Below, piece after piece: positions 8,791-16,769 of a stretch of 64,000 nt of DNA (positions are counted from its first letter, which is position 1; each line of letters begins with the position of its first letter). Below the pieces are notes generated by a model, which had not been told where the DNA came from, did not search any database, and saw only the letters and a list, made by a program, of their open reading frames with translations. The DNA comes from Pseudomonadaceae bacterium (GTDB lineage Bacteria > Pseudomonadota > Gammaproteobacteria > Pseudomonadales > Pseudomonadaceae), in the NCBI GenBank assembly GCA_900766265.1, contig CAAFUS010000018.1:372001-436000 (forward strand), in the 5' to 3' direction. The translations under genes were made by a program, and so were the position numbers.

Positions 8791-10545
8791 ATGACGGACA
8801 AGAAAACGGACGACGCCGTGGTCGTGCCCACGGGCCTGCGCAAGGGCCTGACCAACTATGGCGACACCGGTTTTTCCCTCTTTCTACGCAAGGCGTTCAT
8901 CAAGGGCGCCGGCTACACCGATGACGCGCTGGACCGTACCATCGTCGGCATCATCAACACCGGCAGCGGCTATAACCCCTGCCATGGTAACGCCCCGCAG
9001 CTGATCGAGGCGGTCAAACGTGGCGTCATGCTCGCCGGCGGCCTCGCGATCGATTTCCCCACTATCTCCATCGGCGAAAGCTTCTCCACGCCGACCAGCA
9101 TGTACCTGCGCAACCTGATGTCGATGGACACCGAAGAGATGATCCGCGCGCAGCCCATGGACGCCGTGGTGCTCATCGGTGGTTGCGACAAGACCGTGCC
9201 CGCCCAGCTGATGGGCGCCGCCTCGGCGAACATCCCGACCGTGCAGCTGATCACCGGCTCCATGCTCACCGGCGGCCATCGCGGCGTGCGCGTCGGCGCC
9301 TGCACCGACTGCCGTCGCTACTGGGGCCAGTATCGCGGCCAGGAAATCGACGAGGCGGAAATCGTCGAGGTCAACTCCAAGCTGGTCGCCAGCGTCGGCA
9401 CCTGCTCGGTGATGGGCACCGCCAGCACCATGGCCTGCATCGGTGAAGCGCTGGGCATCGTCATGCCCGGCGGCGCGACGCCACCGGCCGTCACCTCCGA
9501 CCGCATGCGCATCGCCGAGCTCACCGGCAAGCAGGCCGTCGAGATGGCGCGCACCGGGCTCACCCCGGACAAGATCCTCACCCCCAAGGCCTTCGAGAAC
9601 GCCCTGCGCGTGCTGCTCGCCATCGGCGGCTCCACCAACGGCATCGTGCACCTGACCGCCATCGCTGGACGCATGGGCTACGACATCGACCTGGAAGCCT
9701 TCGACCGCATGAGCCGCGAAACGCCGGTGCTGGTCGACCTCAAGCCGTCCGGCCAGCACTACATGGAAGACCTTCACCGCGCCGGTGGTCTGCAGACGGT
9801 ACTGCGCGAACTGCGCCCGCTGCTGCACCTCGACGCGCTCACCGTCACCGGCCGCACGCTCGGCGAAGAACTCGATGACGTGCCCGCCTTCACCCAGGAC
9901 GTGGTACGCAGCGTGAAGGATCCGATCTACCCGTACGGCGGCATCGCCTTCCTGCGCGGCAGCCTCGCGCCCGAAGGCGCCATCATCAAGCAGTCGGCGG
10001 CCGATGCCACGCTCATGGAACACGAGGGCCGCGCCGTCGTCTTCGAGAACTCCGAAGACCTGGCCCTGCGCCTGGACGACCCGGACCTGGACGTGAACGC
10101 CGACGACATCCTGGTACTCAAGAACATCGGCCCGATCGGCGCGCCGGGCATGCCGGAAGCCGGCTACCTGCCGATCCCGAAGAAGCTCGCCCGTGCCGGC
10201 GTGAAGGACATGGTGCGGATCTCCGACGGCCGCATGAGCGGTACCGCCGCCGGTACGATCGTACTGCATGTGACGCCCGAAGCCGCCCTGGGCGGTCCGC
10301 TGGCGCTGGTGCAGAGCGGCGACCGCATCCGCCTGAGCGTCTCGGAGCGCAGCATCGACCTGCTGGTGGCCGAGGACGAACTGGAGCGTCGCCGTGCCGC
10401 CCTCGTGCTGCCGACTCCGAAGAACGCCGAGCGCGGCTACCGCAAGCTGTTCTTCGAGCAGATCACCCAGGCGGACAAGGGCTGCGATTTTGACTTCCTG
10501 CGCCCGCCGACCATGCAGGGACGGATCCCCACCCGCAACGACTGA
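8791..10545 (+). CDS. IlvD/Edd-family dehydratase (probably sugar-acid dehydratase)
   Basis: A 584-residue member of the IlvD/Edd family, which removes water from 2,3-dihydroxy acids using an iron-sulfur cluster. The three cluster cysteines are visible in YNPCHGNAP, IGGCDKTVPAQLMGA and GTCSVMGTASTM. The C-terminal barrel has RISDGRMSGTAAGTI and HVTPEAALGGPLALV. Context (FCD-GntR, GntP permease, RidA) argues for an aldonic or similar sugar acid rather than the branched-chain pathway, although dihydroxy-acid dehydratase activity cannot be excluded. The start at 8791 follows AAAGGTGA; the frame is open further upstream, but that part is antisense to the regulator. Confidence 0.87.
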   Translation: MTDKKTDDAVVVPTGLRKGLTNYGDTGFSLFLRKAFIKGAGYTDDALDRTIVGIINTGSGYNPCHGNAPQLIEAVKRGVMLAGGLAIDFPTISIGESFSTPTSMYLRNLMSMDTEEMIRAQPMDAVVLIGGCDKTVPAQLMGAASANIPTVQLITGSMLTGGHRGVRVGACTDCRRYWGQYRGQEIDEAEIVEVNSKLVASVGTCSVMGTASTMACIGEALGIVMPGGATPPAVTSDRMRIAELTGKQAVEMARTGLTPDKILTPKAFENALRVLLAIGGSTNGIVHLTAIAGRMGYDIDLEAFDRMSRETPVLVDLKPSGQHYMEDLHRAGGLQTVLRELRPLLHLDALTVTGRTLGEELDDVPAFTQDVVRSVKDPIYPYGGIAFLRGSLAPEGAIIKQSAADATLMEHEGRAVVFENSEDLALRLDDPDLDVNADDILVLKNIGPIGAPGMPEAGYLPIPKKLARAGVKDMVRISDGRMSGTAAGTIVLHVTPEAALGGPLALVQSGDRIRLSVSERSIDLLVAEDELERRRAALVLPTPKNAERGYRKLFFEQITQADKGCDFDFLRPPTMQGRIPTRND

Positions 10546-10616
10546 CCCCCACACCCTGATGTGCGCCGGGCAACCGGCGCATCTGCACGCTCCCAACAAT
10601 AACAATCGGAGTCCGC

Positions 10617-11969
10617 ATGGAAAGTAATGCCCTCATCTTGACGGTCACCGCGACATCGATCGTCGCGCTCCTGTTCCTGATCGTAAAACTCAAGTTCCAA
10701 CCCTTCCTCGCCCTGATCCTGGTCAGCCTGGGTGCGGGCCTGGCCATTGGCATGGCACCGCAGGACCTGCTGGCATTCGTCGTCAAATCCATGGGCGGAA
10801 CCCTCGGTTTCGTCGCGCTGATCATCGGCCTCGGCTCGATGTTCGGCGAAATGCTGCGTGTCTCAGGCGGCTCCGAGCGGCTCGCCCTGACGCTGATCCA
10901 CAAGTGCGGCGACCGCAGCGTGCCCTGGGCGCTGGGGTTGGTGGGCTTCCTGGTGTCGATCGCCGTGTTCATCGACGTGGCCATCGTCATCCTGGTGCCG
11001 CTGATCTATGGCATCGCCCGGCGTACCGGCAAGTCGCTGCTCTACTACGGCATCCCGCTGTGCGCGGGCCTGAGCGTGACCCACACCTTCCTGCCACCCA
11101 CGCCTGGCCCCATCGCGACCGCCAGCATCCTCGGCGCGGATCTGGGCTGGGTGATCATCTGGGGCGTCATCGCCGGGCTGCCGGCCATGGCGGTCGGAGG
11201 ACCGATGTTCGGCAAGTTCATCTCCAGCCGTATTTTCGTGCCGGTCCCTGAGTACATGGTGCAGGGCGAAAGCAAATTCGATGACCCGAGCAAGCTGCCG
11301 GCCTTCCGCGGCGTGGTCCTCACCCTGCTGCTGCCGCTGGTGCTGATTCTCGGCAACACCTCGGCGGAAATGCTGCTGGCCGAAGGCAATCTGCTGCGTG
11401 ACGTGCTGATGTTCGTCGGCAACCCCATCATCGCCCTGCTGCTAACCACGCTGCTGACCTTCTGGGTGTTCGGCCACAACCGAGGCTTCTCCGCCGATCA
11501 GCTGCAGAAGATCGCCACCAAGGCACTGGAGCCGGCGGGCATCATCATCCTGATCACCGGAGCAGGCGGCGTGTTCGGCAAGGTGCTGGTCGAGTCCGGG
11601 GTCGGCAAGATCCTGGCCGATGCGATGCAGGACATGAACATGCCGCTGGTCCTGTTCGGCTTCGCGACGGCCGCCATCATGCGTATCTCGCAGGGCTCGG
11701 GCACGGTGGCGATGATCACCGGCGCGAGCTTGACCGCCCCGGTCGCCCAGCTGCTGGGCGCCAGCCCGCAGATGCTCGCCCTGTGCACCATCGCGATCGC
11801 CTGCGGCGGTGCCGCCTTCTCCCACGTCAACGACTCGGGCTTCTGGATGGCCAACCGCTACTTCGGCATGAGCGTGTCCGACACGCTCAAGTCCTGGACG
11901 GTGATGAAGACCCTCGTGGGGTTGACGGGCCTGGCCATCTGCCTGGTGATCAGCCTCTTCATCCAGTAA
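10617..11969 (+). CDS. GntP-family permease (gluconate:H+ symporter type)
   Basis: A 450-residue integral membrane protein of the GntP/Gnt family. Visible features are the N-terminal pair of hydrophobic helices, IIGLGSMFGEMLRVSGGSER, the conserved VTHTFLPPTPGPIATA loop, RISQGSGTVAMITGA and HVNDSGFWMANRYFGMS. The family imports gluconate and related sugar acids by proton symport across the inner membrane. It starts 71 bp after the dehydratase on the same strand and is followed by a strong hairpin, so the two genes probably form an operon for uptake and first dehydration of one substrate. Confidence 0.92.
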   Translation: MESNALILTVTATSIVALLFLIVKLKFQPFLALILVSLGAGLAIGMAPQDLLAFVVKSMGGTLGFVALIIGLGSMFGEMLRVSGGSERLALTLIHKCGDRSVPWALGLVGFLVSIAVFIDVAIVILVPLIYGIARRTGKSLLYYGIPLCAGLSVTHTFLPPTPGPIATASILGADLGWVIIWGVIAGLPAMAVGGPMFGKFISSRIFVPVPEYMVQGESKFDDPSKLPAFRGVVLTLLLPLVLILGNTSAEMLLAEGNLLRDVLMFVGNPIIALLLTTLLTFWVFGHNRGFSADQLQKIATKALEPAGIIILITGAGGVFGKVLVESGVGKILADAMQDMNMPLVLFGFATAAIMRISQGSGTVAMITGASLTAPVAQLLGASPQMLALCTIAIACGGAAFSHVNDSGFWMANRYFGMSVSDTLKSWTVMKTLVGLTGLAICLVISLFIQ

Positions 11970-11991
11970 CGCAGAGCAGACGCGACGAAAA

Positions 11992-12020
11992 GAGGCGCCT
12001 TGCGGCGCCTCATTTCGTTT
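11992..12020. terminator. Rho-independent terminator after gntP-like gene
   Basis: Perfect 8-bp stem GAGGCGCC/GGCGCCTC with a 4-base loop (TTGC), followed by ATTTCGTTT. It sits 22 bp after the permease stop and before the convergent RidA gene. Confidence 0.8.
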
Positions 12021-12058
12021 CACTTGCCCGAGCTCACGCCCATACGCGTCGGCCCCGA

Positions 12059-12454
12059 TCATTCCGGCAGCTTGGCGATCACCTTGATCTCGAACTGGAA
12101 GCCGTAGAGCCAGGTCACGCCGACGGCGGTCACCGTCGGGTGCGGCGCCTCGCCCCAGAACTCCGCCTTCACCAGGTTCCAGACCGGTTCGAAGATCGCC
12201 TCGGGCTCGACCATAAAGAGGGTCACATCGACCACGTCCTCGAAGGTACAACCCGCCGCTTTCAGCACTGCATTCAGGTTTTCGAACGCGCGCCGCACCT
12301 GCGCCTCCAGCTCCGGCTCGGGAGAGCCATCCTCGCGGCTGCCGACCTGCCCGGACACGAACAGCAAGCCGTTGGCACGAACCGCCGGCGAATAACGATT
12401 GATTTCGTAGAGCGCCTGGCGCCCGGCTGGAAAGACCACGTCTCGCTTGGCCAT
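12059..12454 (-). CDS. RidA/YjgF/UK114-family protein
   Basis: A 131-residue member of the RidA family, cytoplasmic trimers that hydrolyse reactive enamine/imine intermediates or act as pathway-specific deaminases. NRYSPAVRANGLLFVSGQVG at the N-terminal strand and the central FENLNAVLKAAGCTFEDVVD match the family. The usual catalytic Arg region near the C-terminus is replaced here by HPTVTAVGVTWLYG, so it is probably not an archetypal RidA with 2-aminoacrylate deaminase activity. The start at 12454 follows GGAGGTGAT. It is divergent from a LysR gene that may regulate it. Confidence 0.82.
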   Translation of the reverse strand: MAKRDVVFPAGRQALYEINRYSPAVRANGLLFVSGQVGSREDGSPEPELEAQVRRAFENLNAVLKAAGCTFEDVVDVTLFMVEPEAIFEPVWNLVKAEFWGEAPHPTVTAVGVTWLYGFQFEIKVIAKLPE

Positions 12455-12556
12455 GGGTATCACCTCCATCGGTGGGCCTAAATGGCCCGTGAATTGACGA
12501 TGGAACGACTGTAGGCCCGCCTGCCCTCTGGATAAACTCGCAAGCCCAGCCAACAC

Positions 12557-12575
12557 TGTTTGCAAATTGCAAACA
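12557..12575. promoter_or_regulatory. Perfect palindrome, candidate LysR operator
   Basis: TGTTTGCAAATTGCAAACA has perfect 9-bp arms around one base and contains the T-N11-A layout of LysR-type boxes. It lies 22 bp before the LysR ATG and about 100 bp upstream of the RidA ATG, in the divergent promoter region, where autoregulation and activation of the target usually meet. Confidence 0.6.
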
Positions 12576-12596
12576 ATCAGCCCTACAGGAGTCTCC

Positions 12597-13523
12597 ATGG
12601 ACCGTTTCGATGCGATGCAGGCTTTCGCCCGTGTGGTGGAAACCGGCAGCTTCACCAAGGCGGCCGAGACCCTGCATATGAGCAAGACCAGCGTTACCCA
12701 GCTGATCCAGCAGCTGGAAGCGCGCCTGCGCGTCCGCCTGCTCAACCGCACCACGCGCAAGGTCAACGTCACCGCCGACGGCGCCGCCTACTACGAACGC
12801 GTGGTGCGCCTGCTGGCCGACATGGACGATGCCGAAACCAGCCTGTCCAGCGCCTCCGCCGCGCCCCGGGGCCGGCTGCGTGTGGACGTGCCCAGCCCGT
12901 TCGCGCGCATGATCCTGGTGCCGGCGCTGCCGGCCTTCCACGCGCGATATCCCGACATCCAGCTCGACATGGGGGTGAGCGACCGGAGGGTCGACCTGAT
13001 CGGCGAAAACGTCGACTGCGTGGTGCGCGGCGGGGAAATCACCTACCAGTCGCTGGTGGCCCGCCACGTCGGCGACCTGCGCTTGGGCGTCTACGCCGCG
13101 CCGAGTTATCTGGAACGCGCCGGCACGCCCTGGCACCCGCGCGAGCTGGAAGACACCCACCACCGCATCGTCGGTTTCCTCTGGGCGCGCTCCGGCCAGG
13201 TCTTCCCCTACGCCATGCATGGCCAGGACGAACGCGTCGAAGTGCTGGGCCGCTACGTGCTAGCCGTCGACGACGGCAACGCCTACCTCGCCGCGGGCCT
13301 CGCCGGCCTCGGCATCCTCTGGCTACCGGACTACATGTCCAGAGCGCATCTGGCCCGTGGCGAGCTGGTGCCCCTGTTCGAGCACTGGCAACTGGACCCC
13401 ATGCCCATGTACGTGGCTTACCCGCCGAACCGGCACGTCAGCGCCAAGCTGCGGGTGTTCATCGACTGGATCGTCGAGCTGATGGGCGAACACGGGCCCG
13501 TGCTCGATCGGCGGGGTTCATGA
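12597..13523 (+). CDS. LysR-family transcriptional regulator
   Basis: A 308-residue LTTR. The N-terminal winged helix reads FDAMQAFARVVETGSFTKAA, then STK-type recognition-helix residues and LEARLRVRLLNRTTRKVNVT. The rest is a periplasmic-binding-like effector domain with the usual ending (LRVFIDWIVELM). It belongs to the subgroup with the DxMQAFxRVVExGSF start, frequently linked to oxidoreductase targets. The start at 12597 follows CAGGAG. It is divergent from the RidA-like gene and has a palindrome in its promoter. Confidence 0.92.
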   Translation: MDRFDAMQAFARVVETGSFTKAAETLHMSKTSVTQLIQQLEARLRVRLLNRTTRKVNVTADGAAYYERVVRLLADMDDAETSLSSASAAPRGRLRVDVPSPFARMILVPALPAFHARYPDIQLDMGVSDRRVDLIGENVDCVVRGGEITYQSLVARHVGDLRLGVYAAPSYLERAGTPWHPRELEDTHHRIVGFLWARSGQVFPYAMHGQDERVEVLGRYVLAVDDGNAYLAAGLAGLGILWLPDYMSRAHLARGELVPLFEHWQLDPMPMYVAYPPNRHVSAKLRVFIDWIVELMGEHGPVLDRRGS

Positions 13524-13635
13524 GCGGGCCCGTGCGGCAAGGGCTTGGCGTTGCGGGCAGGCTCGGCTGACCTGAGCTGGCCATGCCTGACTCGGACCAG
13601 CGCCAGCCCTCCACCTCGCACTACGTGGCGTTCGC

Positions 13636-14478
13636 CTAGCGGCGAGACTCCTGGCGCAGCAGCTCCTTAAGCTCGGCGATTTCGCCGCGAAGCGAGCGGA
13701 CCTCGTCGTGCAGATCGGTTTCGATGTGATCCCGCGCGGCGTCGATGCTCGACTGCGTGGCTTCGCGGTCCGCATCGGTCACCGTCTGCATGGCGTTGAC
13801 GATGATCGCGATGAAGAGGTTGAGCATCGTGAAGGTGGCGATCAGGATGAACGGGATGAAGAACACCCAGGCGTAAGGGAAGACTTCCATCACCGGCCGC
13901 ACGATACCCATCGACCAGCTTTCGAGCGTCATCACCTGGAACAGCGTGTACACCGAACGGCCGAGGGTGCCGAACCACTCGGGGAAATCGGCGGAGAACA
14001 ACCCGGTCGCGATCACTGCCGACACGTAGAACACCAGTCCCAGCACCATCGCGATCGAACCCAGGCCGGGGATCGCGGACAGCAGCGCGCTGACCACGCG
14101 CCGCATCGAAGGCACCATCGTTACCATTCGCATCACCCGAAGCACACGCAGCGCCCGCAGGATGCTGAGCTGGCCGCTGGCAGGCACCAGCGCGATGGCC
14201 ACGACCGCGAAATCGAACAGGCTCCAGGGATCGCGGAAGAACGCCGCACGGTGCACATAGATGCGCGCAAGAATCTCGGCGACGAACACCGCCAGGATGA
14301 TCGTATCGAGCAGATGAAGCACCCCACCCCAGCGATCGACCACCGAAGCGGAGGTTTGCATACCGAGGATGACGGCATTGATCACGATCAACAGCAAAAT
14401 GGTCCGCTGAACGGCCGGTCGTTCAATGAAGTGTCCCAGGCGACTTCGCGTACCGGTGTCTGGCGTTGCTACCTGCAT
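13636..14478 (-). CDS. NaChBac-like bacterial voltage-gated sodium channel
   Basis: A 280-residue single-repeat ion channel with six membrane segments. S1 begins at about residue 24, S4 carries regularly spaced arginines (ILRALRVLRVMRM), and the pore loop has the filter TLESWSMG, nearly the TLESW(A/S)xG of BacNav channels such as NaChBac. S6 ends in TMLNLFIAIIVNAMQ. After it come a neck and a C-terminal coiled coil (DEVRSLRGEIAELKELLRQE) that should drive tetramerisation. All landmarks are intact, so it should assemble as a homotetrameric Na+ channel in the inner membrane. Confidence 0.9.
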   Translation of the reverse strand: MQVATPDTGTRSRLGHFIERPAVQRTILLLIVINAVILGMQTSASVVDRWGGVLHLLDTIILAVFVAEILARIYVHRAAFFRDPWSLFDFAVVAIALVPASGQLSILRALRVLRVMRMVTMVPSMRRVVSALLSAIPGLGSIAMVLGLVFYVSAVIATGLFSADFPEWFGTLGRSVYTLFQVMTLESWSMGIVRPVMEVFPYAWVFFIPFILIATFTMLNLFIAIIVNAMQTVTDADREATQSSIDAARDHIETDLHDEVRSLRGEIAELKELLRQESRR

Positions 14479-14641
14479 AGTCCCTACCCGTATCTGGCTG
14501 GCGTTATCTCAGCGCCGCACGCTCACAGACGTGCGCACCGAGCTTCTAGCGGGCGCGAGTATGGCGCTGCGCAGCGGCCCGGGGAAGAGATGGCACCGTC
14601 CCGTTTGCGAACAGTTACAAGTGGCTCGCCAATGCATTTTT

Positions 14642-14666
14642 TTGTAGGAGCCAGATTGCTGGCGAA
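14642..14666. repeat. Degenerate Pseudomonas REP-like element
   Basis: TGTAGGAGCCAGATTGCTGG followed by CGAAC resembles the pseudomonad REP core (GTAGGAGC-n-GCTxGCGAA), with a short stem GCCAG/CTGGC. It lies in the otherwise empty 14479-14792 gap between the channel and the SDR gene, in which I see no gene. Confidence 0.5.
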
Positions 14667-14792
14667 CCGGACCTGTGGAGTGGCGTCAACACCAATGACA
14701 TCGGGTAAGCAACGGGGCAGATACCCATAGGGCTCGCATTGCCTGCCCATGATTGATCTGCCCCCTTTTTGGCTTATCCCTCCTGCGTACTT

Positions 14793-15569
14793 TCAGGCTG
14801 TGGGTATCGTTCCGCCGTCGATCACGAACTCACTACCGGTGATGGCCGCAGCACGCGGCGATGCCAGGAATCCAATCAGGTCGGCCACTTCCGCCGGCTT
14901 CGACGGGCGCCCAAGCGGGATGCCACCTAAGGCGTCCATGATGATCTGCTTGCCGCCTTCATAGTCAGTGCCCGCCTCCTGCGCCAATCGCTCGGCCAAC
15001 GCGACCGACGCTTCGGTCTCAACCCAGCCGGGCGAAACCCGGACAACCCGGATGCCTTTGGGCGACATCTCTTTCGACAAACTCTTGCTGTACGTCGAGA
15101 GCGCAGCCTTGGCTGCCGCATAAGCGGTTGTGGCTTCCGGCAGAGGCAGCCGGCTCTGGATGGAGGTCACGTGGATGATGACACCCGCCCCGCGCGCCAG
15201 CATGTCCGGGAGCAAGGCGCGGTCCAGGCGCACGGCCGGAAACAGGTTCAGGTCGAGCTCGCGTTGCCACTGCTCGTCGTCCAGCGCCGCGAAGCCACCA
15301 CCGGGCGCTGACGAACCACCCAGAACATGGACGATGACATCCACGCCGCCCAGTCGCGCTTTGACTGCAGCGGCCAACGCCTCACAGCCTTCCGGGGTCG
15401 AAAGATCTGCCGTGACCAAAAGCCCCGCCGGCATTTCGAGGTCGGCCTGCCGAGCCGAGGTCATCACCTTCGCTCCCTGAGCCAGGAACAGGTCGACAAC
15501 CGCGCGCCCGATGCCTTTGGTGCCTCCCGTCACGAGGACTCTCTTGCCGCTCAATTCAAGGTTCAGCAT
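14793..15569 (-). CDS. Short-chain dehydrogenase/reductase (SDR)
   Basis: A 258-residue classical SDR. It has the cofactor site VLVTGGTKGIGRAV, the strand-4 motif (VDVIVHVLGGSS replaces the usual NNAG), a catalytic Ser in HVTSIQSRLP and the YxxxK pair in TAYAAAKAALS. The C-terminal VIDGGTIPTA is usual. It should oxidise or reduce an alcohol/carbonyl with NAD(P)(H). It overlaps the NTF2-like gene by 7 bp, so the two are co-translated, and it may be controlled by the LysR gene at 16770. Confidence 0.9.
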   Translation of the reverse strand: MLNLELSGKRVLVTGGTKGIGRAVVDLFLAQGAKVMTSARQADLEMPAGLLVTADLSTPEGCEALAAAVKARLGGVDVIVHVLGGSSAPGGGFAALDDEQWQRELDLNLFPAVRLDRALLPDMLARGAGVIIHVTSIQSRLPLPEATTAYAAAKAALSTYSKSLSKEMSPKGIRVVRVSPGWVETEASVALAERLAQEAGTDYEGGKQIIMDALGGIPLGRPSKPAEVADLIGFLASPRAAAITGSEFVIDGGTIPTA

Positions 15570-15895
15570 GGCGCGATCTCCAGCGAGCGGATTCGGTCGC
15601 CCTCGAGCCTGAACACCTGATTCAGCTGGACCGGGCTGCCAGGGAAATTGCCGGTAAGGTTCGTAAGGACAGTCAGCCTGCCCTCCTCCTGCCGCGCCTG
15701 AAGGGGTTCGACTTCAAACGCAAAGGCCTGACGAACCTCATGCTGCCAGGCTTCGATGGCCGCGAGGCCCTTATGGGTTCTGTTCTCATCGAACACCGTG
15801 GCGTTGGCGCAGAAGCAGCTCGCAAGCTGCGATAGATGACCACCGTTGCTGATTGGAAAGTACGTCTCGACGACGCCCGGAAGCTGAAGGCTCAT
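15563..15895 (-). CDS. NTF2/SnoaL-like fold protein
   Basis: A 110-residue protein with the SnoaL-like pattern: an N-terminal helix, VFDENRTHKGLAAIEAWQHE, a strand with RLTVLTNLTGNFPGSPVQLN, and the ending FRLEGDRIRSLEIAPC. Such proteins are small cone-shaped isomerases, hydratases or binding proteins; many are encoded beside SDRs. It is the first gene of a two-gene operon with the SDR, and the start follows AGGAGAACGCG. Specific function unknown. Confidence 0.8.
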   Translation of the reverse strand: MSLQLPGVVETYFPISNGGHLSQLASCFCANATVFDENRTHKGLAAIEAWQHEVRQAFAFEVEPLQARQEEGRLTVLTNLTGNFPGSPVQLNQVFRLEGDRIRSLEIAPC

Positions 15896-16348
15896 TCGCG
15901 TTCTCCTGGATGGGGATGGGTTGTACGGAGCTATCTTGCGGCGGCAGTGATAATTAACTCAACGTGGACAAATCCTAATAGCCAATCCCTAAAATCAGGA
16001 CAATCAATTGCGGTCGTCCAAAGCCGACGTCTTAACAAGACCGCTTTCGTCTGGGCAAGCCGTGATCTTTTCTGCCGGAGGTTGCGGGCGAGAAGAGGAA
16101 GCGGGTTTCAACGGTTCCGACGCCACGCTTTGAGGCGCGACGCGCCCACTAATCGGAGGTTGGCTTTTGGTACCGGTAGGAATGCAGGCGGGGCAACTCA
16201 GCGGCCATGGTGGGACGGCCAAAAGTGGTGGCTTCACCTGAACCGGAACTGCCCCCTCGGAGCCATCAGGTTACCGGTTAGTAGTCTTTGCTCTTGCCCA
16301 GTCAGCGCCAAAGGCATGCGCGCTCGTGCCGGGCCGTCGCAGCCAGGT
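15896..16348. other. Gap without a recognisable gene
   Basis: The part nearest 15896 is AT-richer (GTGATAATTAACTCAACG) and is the likely promoter of the NTF2-SDR operon. I see no supported gene in the rest; the open frames crossing it have no family features. Confidence 0.5.
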
Positions 16349-16545
16349 TCAGGAAATCAAACCCAGCGTCGAACCCTTCAAGGTTGCCGCTGCGCGGGTC
16401 GAACAGCCCAACTTGCGGAAGATACTTTCCACATGAGTGCGTACGGTGCTCGGGCTGATCTCCAACAGCCGCGCCACCTCCTTGTTGCTGGCACCCCGGC
16501 TGATTTCCAGAAGAACGCGGCATTCCCGCGCGCTGAGCACTGCTG
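16349..16545. repeat. Direct repeat, copy 1 (copy 2 at about 17716-17911)
   Basis: The nucleotide sequence encoding the LuxR HTH is repeated in the same orientation at about 17716-17911, with identity that by eye is near four in five. The two copies flank the intact LysR gene at 16770. Confidence 0.65.
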
Positions 16546-16666
16546 CCCTCGGCTGAGGCAACCGGCGCTTGCCGCGTGCGGCCGGAACGCTCGACGCTTC
16601 CGCCGGAGCCCAGCCGCCGGTGATCGAGACGCGTATCTCATTGAGGTCGGGGCGCTTAAAGCTCAT
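16349..16666 (-). CDS. Small LuxR-type HTH protein (probable duplicated fragment)
   Basis: A 105-residue frame that is essentially just a LuxR/FixJ DNA-binding domain (LSARECRVLLEISRGASNKE, VARLLEISPSTVRTHVESIF, RKLGCSTRAAAT). Apart from a non-homologous N-terminal ~30 residues, it closely matches the C-terminus of the HD-LuxR protein at 17716-19155, from about RRLPQ/RRVHQ to the stop. It lacks any sensor or receiver domain. It may be a stand-alone regulator (as GerE-like proteins are) or a remnant of a second HD-LuxR gene. The start context is weak. Confidence 0.6.
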   Translation of the reverse strand: MSFKRPDLNEIRVSITGGWAPAEASSVPAARGKRRLPQPRAAVLSARECRVLLEISRGASNKEVARLLEISPSTVRTHVESIFRKLGCSTRAAATLKGSTLGLIS

Positions 16667-16769
16667 CTGTGCGTCCTAGGTAGGCTTCGCGAGCGATCTT
16701 GCTGCTCAAGCGACAATTTGCTCAACTGGGACAGCCCCAAATGACCCATCCCGAAATGCAGGACAATTC

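Noticed and set aside
8884..10605. Minus-strand frame of 573 codons opposite the IlvD/Edd gene
   Set aside because: Antisense of a clear catalytic enzyme; His/Val/Gly-rich composition typical of shadows.
11442..13220. Long minus-strand open frame (592 codons) across gntP end, ridA and lysR
   Set aside because: Antisense shadow of three well-supported genes caused by high GC content.
15836..16744. 302-codon plus-strand open frame over the NTF2-LuxR gap
   Set aside because: It overlaps genes on the other strand, has no family feature and a mixed composition; it is a shadow of minus-strand coding and non-coding DNA.
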